A stretch of DNA of 64,000 bases from Caecitellus pseudoparvulus (lineage: Eukaryota; Bigyra: Bicosoecida): positions 1-64,000 of the forward strand of contig CBFFRQ010000069.1 of assembly GCA_965644315.1 (NCBI GenBank), given 5' to 3'. The notes below the pieces were generated by a model. The model searched no databases, was not told the DNA's origin, and saw nothing but the letters and a program-made list of their open reading frames with translations. Of the stretch, positions 9,188 through 17,379 are shown one piece after another. Made by a program: the position numbers and the translations under genes. The first letter of the stretch is position 1, and the number at the start of each line of letters is the position of its first letter.

Positions 9188-10576
9188 CTAACCCTAACCC
9201 TAACCCTAACCTAAGCTGCTCACACATCACCTCTGCTGCTAGCTCCATAGCCAGGTCAGTTACAAGCGTTGCTGCTGTCTGCAGTGCTTTGGGGCTTGGA
9301 ACAGCTGCAACAGCAGAGGCCGCAGCCTCTGCGTTCGTGCGCACACTCGTCCGCCCCAACGCCATCCGCCGTGCCGCAACAGTGGCCTGCTTCAGACCGG
9401 ATCCCTGGCCTCCACGGCTACCACAGCGCAGCGCCATGCCGCCCAAGACGTGTCCACATGCTGCATCAGCACATACTAAGCTCAGGTGGGGCGTGTTGCT
9501 GAGTTCTCGTTGGCGGCCTGCCGTGTGGACCCCCACCAAGAGGAATCCAGCACACCGCCTACACCCTGGGCACCTCACCTCACCTGCTGCAGCCACGATG
9601 CCTAGAAGATTGTGGGCGTCCGCCACCGTTAATGTGGGCACATCTTGTGGTAGCCCGTAGACACCGTCCACAAGATTTCCATCTTCAACAGTCGCTGCGC
9701 CGTCTTGCATGCCAACGCCGTCACCAGCGTTCACCCAGGCACTCACGAACGATGTGTTCACGATGCGTCGCTTCTCTGACCGCGGCAGGAGTCCAAGTAG
9801 CCCGCTCGACCTTGTGCGTGGTGAAACTGATGCGGTGCAGTGGCTTGGGAAGGTGTACCTTGCTGGACTGGCGTCGTCCTCGGTTGACTCCGCCGCTGCA
9901 GCAGCCTTGCTTGTGCGATTGAGGACGGCATAGCAAGCTGCACACACATCCAAGCGCTGCGCAGCCCCCAGAGTATAAGCTGTGTCATCCGAGGCGAGCA
10001 TGACGTCCAACTGTGCTTGCACCTCCGCCTTGAAGCTGGGGGACATGCGTGCCACCTCCAGTGACTTGCAGGCGACTGCCTTTCCGGCGCTACCAGGCAG
10101 CTTGTGCAGGAGTGCAGGGGGCGCCTTCTTGTTGCGAAGAATGTGACATGACGCACAGAACTCTGTCCGCAAGTGACCGGGCGTCATCGCATCGGTATGG
10201 CACTGCGATACAAGTGAGTCGTGTTGTGCCAAACACAGCACGCAACCACACGCGCCCGGACAAGAGCAAGCATTGAACCTCACGCGACGGGGCCCCCCGC
10301 AGAAGGAGCAAGGTGTACTCTACACCACAGTACTCCGTAGTACAAATGCAGAACGCGAAGCGCAGCTCTAGAACTTACAGCGGCGTTGTGGGAATGCTGC
10401 TGTCGCATGCAGCCATCACATACGAAGTACCTGTCGCCCTTGCTGAAGCACAGCTCAGGGTACTTGGGGCCGAATGCAGCCCTCAGGCTACTCTTTATCC
10501 GTTGACGAACCTTGGCTTCTGCTCGACAGCCACACTTGCACCTGGAGCCATCCGTTCGCAGCCTGCCAGCACGCAA
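8850..10576 (-). pseudogene. Cys-rich protein gene truncated by telomeric repeat
   Basis: Not recognised. Two exons are supported: one ending near 10382 at a gtaagt donor, with Cys clusters (CKCGC and a later CDGCM), and one from about 10290 downward with ACSCPGACGCVLC, FCASC, VCAAC and CPGCRRC clusters that suggest several zinc-binding sites. The native coding sequence stops at about 9215, where the frame enters TTAGGG repeats (read as LGLG) and continues antisense through the retroelement tail to a stop at 8850. The start is unclear: an upstream minus-strand stretch (10620-10810, with a MAKHPARTYW segment) is protein-like but in another frame, so a missed intron or a frameshift lies near 10590. 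It may be the remains of a transposon-encoded protein or a host gene. Confidence 0.45.
9188..9214. repeat. Interstitial telomeric tract at the subtelomere/gene junction
   Basis: Four CCCTAA-type units, the last one shortened (ctaacctaa). Immediately to the right begins the minus-strand Cys-rich ORF. Seen from that gene, its 3' end runs into TTAGGG repeats, as expected after telomerase addition to a broken end. Confidence 0.9.
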
Positions 10577-10902
10577 CGCTCGTGAAACGCCAGTAGGTGC
10601 GAGCGGGGTGCTTAGCCATGTTAACGCACCTACGAAGGATTCCCCTCAATGATTCAGGAACGCAACGTAGGCAGCTACAAGCTGCGCGTACGTCAAGTGC
10701 CCCCGCATTAACGGCGCGCCGAAGTGCCTCGCGCGCGGCACCCCTCGTTTGAGAGGTACCACCACACCTGACGCCAAGCGTCGCTGACTCCACCTCCAGC
10801 TCAGGCATGCTGCTAAGTAATACTGGGGCCGAGGTGTATGCATTGTTGTGTCTGATTGACAACGAAATATGTTCGCCGGAGCTCAAATGGAGCACCAGCG
10901 AA

Positions 10903-10958
10903 CGGCGCCTGTGGGCAAGGGAGTTTCGCAAACAAAACTCTCTTGCCCACAGGCGCCG
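10903..10958. other. Long inverted repeat (24-bp stem)
   Basis: The arms 10903-10926 (cggcgcctgtgggcaaggga and on) and 10934-10958 pair over 24 positions with one G:T exception, around a loop of 7-8 nt. An RNA from either strand would form a strong hairpin. It lies in the gene-poor stretch between the broken Cys-rich gene and the RCC1-like gene. Possible readings are a fold-back mobile element, a small-RNA precursor or a transcription terminator. Confidence 0.8.
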
Positions 10959-11128
10959 TACCCCCTTAATGACTGTATGACTGCATAGCCAGAAAGAACG
11001 AGAATGATCCGACACACAGGATTGCACTGGGCAAAGTGGTCTTGTGTGCTGGATCATTTTCGTATCCTTTTGGCGGTGATAACAGTAACATACATTGCAA
11101 GTGTCCATGAATCCGCTTGAAGGAGTGT

Positions 11129-14100
11129 TCATGTGGGTGCCTTTGAGGAAGGTTTGGCGGCGCTGCTTCTGCGCCGGGAGGTGGACGACCGCCGGCGAGC
11201 CGCGTTGGTGAATGATATCCGGCCACGGTCATCGAAGGACCGCCTGGATGCCAAAAGACCCCCCTGGGTACGTTGTTGCACTGCCATGTTTGCAAGGGCA
11301 GCCATGTGACCTATGCTCAACCGCCGTGGGCGCTGCTGAGGGTTCCCTGCCACCCCGACTTCAGTTCTGCGCACCACCCTTCGGCCAATGTTCAAACCCG
11401 AACCACTGGAAGCAGATGCTTCGGGTGCACCCAGCGCTCCGAACATTGGGTGGTCCAGGTTCACAAGCCCCCACAGTGAGCTGCAAGGTGCTGCAGATGA
11501 TTGCTGGTCTGGTAGCTGGCCTGGTGCTCGCGCTCGGCTGGCTGGAAGATCGGGGGTCTGCTTTGCTTGGGCTGTATGTGCTGGCCATGTACCCTGCTTC
11601 CTGGCACCATGCACGTCACTTCGAGCTGGAAAGCGGTCAGCCATGCATGACCGCAACGGATTGGTCGTCCTGCCCCCAACAGCAAGAGTGATGGGGAGCG
11701 GTGATGCTTGTTGCAAGTCCAACAATGACGTCGGCTGGGCTGGACTTGCACCTGACTCCACTTTTGACATGCCCGCTGTGGCGCCGCTCGATAATGTTCT
11801 GCTTTGTGTGGATACAACGGACACAAGAGCAGCTCCCTTTGGGCCCAATGCCTGCAGAACGGCATCAGCATCGCCACGTGGACTATCAAGTCCACCCTGC
11901 TGCGCCATTCCACCAGGGAACAACAGCACAGTGCTCAAGCTGGTGATGGTGAGCAGGACGGCTGGTTGGATGCGACCACACCTTGCCAGTCGCTGCGCCA
12001 GGGCTGACACAATGTCCACGAGCGTCGGCACTCGACTGTCCACAATGTGCCCCACAGTGCTGTCCCCTGCACTGTCTGCGCTGCCCAGCTCAGGCAGCAA
12101 GGCCCGGATGCGGGCTCCGACTCGAGCCAGCACTGCCCGTGCCGCTGAGCTGTACCCACGCACCACCACCAACAAAATGGCCAGCAGAATGACGCCTTGA
12201 GAGATGTACAGGAGAGCATCTGTGACTCCCTGCACGCCTGCAGGTGGGTGGAGGCTGTTCACGCCTACCAGCACCACCTGCAGCAGAATGCCGCCATGTG
12301 CCATGACGTCCAGGTCTGTCAGCTCCTCCAGACACCAGGGCCGCCGCCACCGCACGAGGAGCAGGCTGCCCAGCACTACAATACCCACCATGCACAGGCG
12401 CAGAGCGGTGTCAGTGGTCAGCCATGTGACGCACGCCACGACAGCCACAAGTGTGGTCTGCGTCGCAAGGAATGTGTGTGTGGGCAGCAGCCACGCGAAG
12501 CTACAGCAAGCTGCCTGGGCTTGCTCAGCCTCAGCGACAGCAGCCTCCGCGACGACACTGCTCTTGTCGCCCCCTACATGAGCCACAAGGTTCCGAGCTT
12601 GCTGTGGCGTCATCTGAATGCGGTAGCCGTTGGACAGGAAGCCACGCACCGTGGCGCCTCGCAATGCAGCGGTGCTCGCTCCTCGCCACTGCCGCCAAGC
12701 CATGAAGGAGACGAGACCCACGCTGCCTGCAAGAATGTGCAACACAAGCGGAAAGATGAAGGGAGCTGCGGCCTTCATGGTGCCAGCTGGCGCGTTGGCA
12801 TCGGCCATTGCTTCATGCTGGGGCCGCAGCCCCACCAACTCGGCGTGCAGCTGCAGCAGAGCAGGCAGCAGGCGGACGTACGCAGCTGCCGGGAGCAAAA
12901 GCAACACACTGCACCAAATCCCACGCGATGTTCCAGCTGCAGGCTTGGTGAGACCCAGCGTCAGTGCGGATGCCAGGAGCAGGAAGGCACCCAGCGCCAC
13001 CATGAACAGGTTACCAGCGTTGCCTGGACTAAATGGGTCGCCACCACCTGCAGCACAGGCCACAGAAGGCAAGCTTGCCAAGCTGCTAGAGCCAGTGATG
13101 GCAGAGAGCACAGCCATGCCACCTGCACCAGCCGATTCAGTGTCAGCATCGCGAGTATACAGCGTGCCGTTCAGATTTGAGGTGGGCTGTCCTGCCCACG
13201 GCCTGGCCAGCTCACATGCGCCTGCCCACTGGTGCAGGGAGTGTGCAGACGCCTGAAGAGAGTCTGGGCCCAAAGGTGCGAGGAAGGCGATCTGAGACGA
13301 CATGCCAATGAACCACAGCATGATCCTCAGTCCACCCGAGAACAAGCTGGTGGTGAGGCTATGTGGAGACTTGGCGTATTGGTGGAGAGCGAAGACTGCC
13401 AACGCAAGAGCCATGATGACCTGCATAGCAGTAAATCCAATGCTTGCAGCTATTGGAGAGACACCAATAACGGGGCACTGCTCACACGCTGAGCAAGGAG
13501 AGGCAGCCGCCCAGCCTTGGACACAAGTCCCACACGCTGCTCCTGTGTGGCCAACAGCACAGCTAGTGATGCCTGCCAAAGTGTTGGACACTACACATGA
13601 GCCCTGACGCGGACAAGGCAGCAGTTGAGCTGTTGTGGCGCTATGGCAACCAACGTGGCACGTTGATGAGCCTGGAAAGGCAAGGTGAAAAGCAGAAGGA
13701 GAACTTCTGGAAGTTCCTGGTTGCCACGCCCAACGTGAGCCAGCTGACTCGGGGACAGAAGATGGTGGAGAGGTCTTGGGAAGCGACGAGACAGATGCCT
13801 TGGCTAATGGAAACAACGTGGAAGTACTGGACACCGTGGACGTCGCGGAAGCTGTGCCGGACACCGTAGACGCCGGGGGAGCTGTGCCAGACACCGTGGA
13901 CGTCGCGGAAGCTGTGCCAGACACCGTGGACGTCGCGGAAGCTGTGCCAGACACCGTGGACGTCGCGGAAGCTGTGCCGGACACCGTAGACGCCGGGGGA
14001 GCTGTGCCAGACACCGTGGACGTCGCGGAAGCTGTGCCAGACACCGTGGACGTCGCGGAAGCTGTGCCAGACACCGTGGACGTCGCGGAAGCTGTGCCAG

Positions 14101-15748
14101 ACACCGTGGACGTCGCGGAAGCTGTGCCGGACACCATGGCGTTTGAAGACACCGATGGCGTTCTGGTGGCTGAGGCGGTTGATGTTGGCGAGGCTGTAAG
14201 GCTTGATGATGGTGACATGGATGCAGTTGCCGTTCCACTTGACGAGCTAGTCACAGATATCGATGGTGTGCCTGATGGCGTGGACGTTGAACTGGGCGAG
14301 TGTGACGGAGAGGCTGAGGGTTGCAAAAAATGTACAGTGCCAGCAGTGTATGGGAGCTCATCATCGCCGATGGTGTTGCCGTTGCCGTATCCCACCTGCC
14401 CATAGTTCCCAGCACCCCAGCATATCAAATCGCCGCTGCTCAATGTAGCACAAGTGTGAAGAGCTCCCGCTGCCACCTGCGTAACAGTAACACCAGCACC
14501 CAGATTCACAGAGCCTGCAGTGTACGGATGCTCGTTGTCACCAATGCTATTGGTGTTGCCGTACCCCAGCCGCCCATTGTCTCCAGCACCCCAGCACATC
14601 AAATCGCCGCTGCTCAACAGAGCACACGTGTGATGGTACCCCGTTACCACCTGTGTAACAGTGACACCAGCACCCAGATTCACACTGCCTGCAGTGTAAG
14701 GATGCTCATCATCACCAATGCTATTGGTGTTGCCGTACCCCAGCTGGCCAGAGATCCCAGCACCCCAGCACGTCACATTGCCGCTGCTCAACAGAGCGCA
14801 TGTGTGATAAGTTCCTGCTGCCACCTGTGTGACTGTAACACCAGCGCCCAGATTTACAGTGCCTGCAGTGTACGGGAGCTCGTCGTCACCAATGCTGTTG
14901 GTGCTGCCGTACCCCAGCTGACCATTGTCTCCAGCACCCCAGCACATCAAATCGCCGCTGCTCAATACAGCACACGAGTGAAAAGACCCCACTGCCACCT
15001 GCGTGACTGTAACACCAGCACCCAGATTCACACTGCCTGCAGTATGCGGATGCTCATTGTCACCAATGTTGTGGGTGCTGCCGTACCCCAGCCGCCCATT
15101 TCCTCCGTATCCCCAGCACGTCACATTGCCGCTGCTCAACAGAGCACACGTGTGATGGTACCCCGCTGCCACCTGTGTCGCGGTGACTCCAGGACCCAAG
15201 TTCACAGTGCCTGCAGTATATGGGAGCTCATCGTCACCGATGTCGTTTGTGTTGTTGTACCCCAGCTGCCCATGTCCTCCGTATCCCCAGCACATCACAC
15301 TCCCGCTGCTCAACAAAGCACACGTGTGATAACCCCCTGCCGCCACCTGCGTGACAGTGACACCAGCGCCCAGACTCACAGTGCCAGCAGTGTACGGGGG
15401 CTCATTGTCACCGACGTCGTAGGTGTTGCCGTACCCCAGCTGTCCATAATTTCCTTGTCCCCAGCATCGAGCTTTATCATCATGGGCTGCACAAGAATGC
15501 CCGTTCCCAGCAGAAACATTAAAGCCATGTGGCCCCGCACCTGACAGCTGACGACCATGCCTGCCACCAAGCACTCCCTTTCCAACCTCAACCAGTGAAG
15601 GTGTGGCACTTGCATGGCACAAGCTTGCCAAAGCAAAAGTCAAGGTGAGAGCCAGGCACCACAAGTTGCCAACTTCACGCTGACGGGGTCTCCAGCGCAC
15701 GGCAGGTGAAGCCTGGCCCGCAAGAGCGCTGATTCTTGCTGGGAACAT
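11129..15748 (-). CDS. RCC1-like seven-blade surface protein with Ser/Thr stalk and multiple membrane segments
   Basis: The start is taken at the ATG at 15748-15746 (MFPARISALAG), because a signal peptide (LWCLALTLTFALASLCHASA) follows; the open frame runs to 16309, but its first 187 codons look non-coding. The protein is 1539 aa. Residues about 83-470 hold exactly seven RCC1/ATS1-type repeats of 58 aa with the core HTCALLSSG..CWG.G..GQLGYG. Next come a Ser/Thr/Pro-rich stalk with ten copies of SGTASATSTV or SGTAPPASTV (about 537-638), a Cys-rich EGF-like or GCC-type segment (about 700-763), several hydrophobic segments, and a basic cytoplasmic tail (RRRSSTSRRRSSAAK). The layout is that of a cell-surface receptor or adhesin with a glycosylated stalk; its ligand is unknown. 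The RCC1 fold here does not imply Ran exchange activity. Confidence 0.75.
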   Translation of the reverse strand: MFPARISALAGQASPAVRWRPRQREVGNLWCLALTLTFALASLCHASATPSLVEVGKGVLGGRHGRQLSGAGPHGFNVSAGNGHSCAAHDDKARCWGQGNYGQLGYGNTYDVGDNEPPYTAGTVSLGAGVTVTQVAAGGYHTCALLSSGSVMCWGYGGHGQLGYNNTNDIGDDELPYTAGTVNLGPGVTATQVAAGYHHTCALLSSGNVTCWGYGGNGRLGYGSTHNIGDNEHPHTAGSVNLGAGVTVTQVAVGSFHSCAVLSSGDLMCWGAGDNGQLGYGSTNSIGDDELPYTAGTVNLGAGVTVTQVAAGTYHTCALLSSGNVTCWGAGISGQLGYGNTNSIGDDEHPYTAGSVNLGAGVTVTQVVTGYHHTCALLSSGDLMCWGAGDNGRLGYGNTNSIGDNEHPYTAGSVNLGAGVTVTQVAAGALHTCATLSSGDLICWGAGNYGQVGYGNGNTIGDDELPYTAGTVHFLQPSASPSHSPSSTSTPSGTPSISVTSSSSGTATASMSPSSSLTASPTSTASATRTPSVSSNAMVSGTASATSTVSGTASATSTVSGTASATSTVSGTASATSTVSGTAPPASTVSGTASATSTVSGTASATSTVSGTASATSTVSGTAPPASTVSGTASATSTVSSTSTLFPLAKASVSSLPKTSPPSSVPESAGSRWAWQPGTSRSSPSAFHLAFPGSSTCHVGCHSATTAQLLPCPRQGSCVVSNTLAGITSCAVGHTGAACGTCVQGWAAASPCSACEQCPVIGVSPIAASIGFTAMQVIMALALAVFALHQYAKSPHSLTTSLFSGGLRIMLWFIGMSSQIAFLAPLGPDSLQASAHSLHQWAGACELARPWAGQPTSNLNGTLYTRDADTESAGAGGMAVLSAITGSSSLASLPSVACAAGGGDPFSPGNAGNLFMVALGAFLLLASALTLGLTKPAAGTSRGIWCSVLLLLPAAAYVRLLPALLQLHAELVGLRPQHEAMADANAPAGTMKAAAPFIFPLVLHILAGSVGLVSFMAWRQWRGASTAALRGATVRGFLSNGYRIQMTPQQARNLVAHVGGDKSSVVAEAAVAEAEQAQAACCSFAWLLPTHTFLATQTTLVAVVACVTWLTTDTALRLCMVGIVVLGSLLLVRWRRPWCLEELTDLDVMAHGGILLQVVLVGVNSLHPPAGVQGVTDALLYISQGVILLAILLVVVRGYSSAARAVLARVGARIRALLPELGSADSAGDSTVGHIVDSRVPTLVDIVSALAQRLARCGRIQPAVLLTITSLSTVLLFPGGMAQQGGLDSPRGDADAVLQALGPKGAALVSVVSTQSRTLSSGATAGMSKVESGASPAQPTSLLDLQQASPLPITLAVGGRTTNPLRSCMADRFPARSDVHGARKQGTWPAHTAQAKQTPDLPASRARAPGQLPDQQSSAAPCSSLWGLVNLDHPMFGALGAPEASASSGSGLNIGRRVVRRTEVGVAGNPQQRPRRLSIGHMAALANMAVQQRTQGGLLASRRSFDDRGRISFTNAARRRSSTSRRRSSAAKPSSKAPT
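13831..14130. repeat. 30-bp minisatellite, ten exact-length copies, inside the stalk region
   Basis: Units begin every 30 bp from 13831 to 14101. Two variants occur: A (cgtcgcggaagctgtgcc) and B (cgccgggggagctgtgcc). The order A B A A A B A A A A suggests a 120-bp higher-order period. In the minus-strand gene each unit encodes ten residues, so copy-number change keeps the frame and alters stalk length. Confidence 0.95.
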
Positions 15749-17379
15749 ATTTAAATGAACGCTTCTCACAATTGACACAGTGCTGACCCTGTCCTGTGCG
15801 GGCATCTTGCAATGCCAACGAGCTGACAGGCTTGTCGCGGCAACCTGCAACTTGAGCAAAATCCCGTGCCAAGGGACGAGATCCTGAGCAGGGGGAGTAG
15901 ATGTCAAATCTCGCCACCAAAAGCAGGATGTCAGCCACAGATTCCCAGGTTTTGGCAGGGCTGCAGCACAATATGCGCGCCTGTGAGAGTGTCTCAAGTT
16001 CCGCTGCACCTTGTCGCAAGTGCCTGCTTCAGCCCACCGATGCAAGCTGACCGAGCGGGCAACAACACCCGCAGCCAGAAAGGGGCTAATCCAATTTTCA
16101 CGGGCTCGGAGTTTGGTATTGATGGTGAAATGTCTGAGACTCCCCTCTGCCTCGGCTTCAAGGGTACCTTGCTGTGCTGGTAGCGCTGGAGCCGTGCAAA
16201 CGCTGCCATCGACAACGGCTGTGTCGCCCTCGCTTGAAGCCCAGCAGAAAGTCTGACATGCACACTTCATGGGTCCATGGCTCCACCGGGCCCCCTCGCG
16301 TTCGTCCACTTGCTTTCAGCAGTTTCACGTGGTTCCAGGAGGAAGCGGCCACTCCACCCAACCAACGAGAGCTGGAAATTGTATGCTGGTGAGCACGCCA
16401 AAGCAAGAGCAAGCCCCATGGACACCCCAATTTTGTATCAAGCTTCGTAGAGCAAGTTGCTGGGGCGTTCCTGTTCGTGCAGGGCCAAGAGTGTCCGGGT
16501 AATTGTCAGGCATCCAAGCAGCTCGCTAGTGTACCCATCTTCTTTGGCCAAGCAAAAGCACCCAAACCCAAGGGAGGCCACCTTCCACCTCCCAACATCT
16601 AATCTCCCCCATTGTCAGCCAATAGCCGCCGTCACAACACTCCCCATCAGCTGCGCTACGCCCTGCAGCCGTGCAAACTCTCGTTCCAAGCATACCAGTT
16701 TCCGCACATGAGCTACCCCTTCATCTGCTGCTCCCTTGTCATCAAAGACACATTCTGGCAAGCCATGCTCGCCAAAACTGGTGCATGTACCTATACTCAC
16801 ACTGAGAAGAATCTATTTGCCATCTTCTCGGCGAAAATGTCCACACTGTGCTCCTCCCGAACGATGGAGCTGTGCTGGTGATTCTCGCCTACCAAGACAC
16901 TCCCCAGTCACATTGCCTGTTTGCCTTGGCAATCAACGATACCCGATCATCAACTCGTCCCCTATGCCAAAGAATCCAAAGCTAGCAAAACTTAATTTTA
17001 TGAATTGTTTTGAGGTTACTTTTGACTGGGAAGGTGCTGTATCAAGACACCACACCCAGCCCCAACACTCTCGACGAACCCTCAACCCAGCCTGCCAAGC
17101 ACCAAGAGCGAAAGACAGCATCTGAGCAACCACCTGTCAGCCTCTCCATACTGAAGGGCGTCCATCGCGCACCCCATGCCCACAAGCCACCACTCTTTTC
17201 ACTTGAATCCCATTGGCACTGGCTTTCTCGACCTTCATTACTGCTCATGGGAAGTCCAGTTGTAAACTGGCAAGGCTAACGCACCACTCTGCCAACCGCA
17301 GCGCCCTTCCTCATCTTACTCACAACGCGCAGGTATCAGTCCAATTCACCACGCCCAACGTCGCGCCATGTGCACGGGT
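15749..17379. other. Intergenic stretch, no supported gene
   Basis: Short open frames occur on both strands, but none shows a recognisable domain, and start contexts and composition are not gene-like. TTTAAATATG stands at the RCC1-like start codon. A cagtttccgca variant of the recurrent motif lies at about 16697-16707. Confidence 0.5.

Noticed and set aside
13776-14405. Plus-strand frame of 209 codons with DTVDVAEAVP repeats, opposite the RCC1-like gene
   Set aside because: It is the antisense of the stalk minisatellite; a 30-bp unit without stops keeps all frames open, and the minus strand has the signal peptide, RCC1 repeats and membrane segments.
15749-16309. First 187 codons of the open frame of the RCC1-like gene
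   Set aside because: A signal peptide follows an internal ATG at 15748; the upstream residues show no domain and would bury the signal.
16736-17125. Plus-strand frame of 129 codons in the 15.7-17.4 kb gap
   Set aside because: No domain, no splice context, composition unlike the neighbouring genes.
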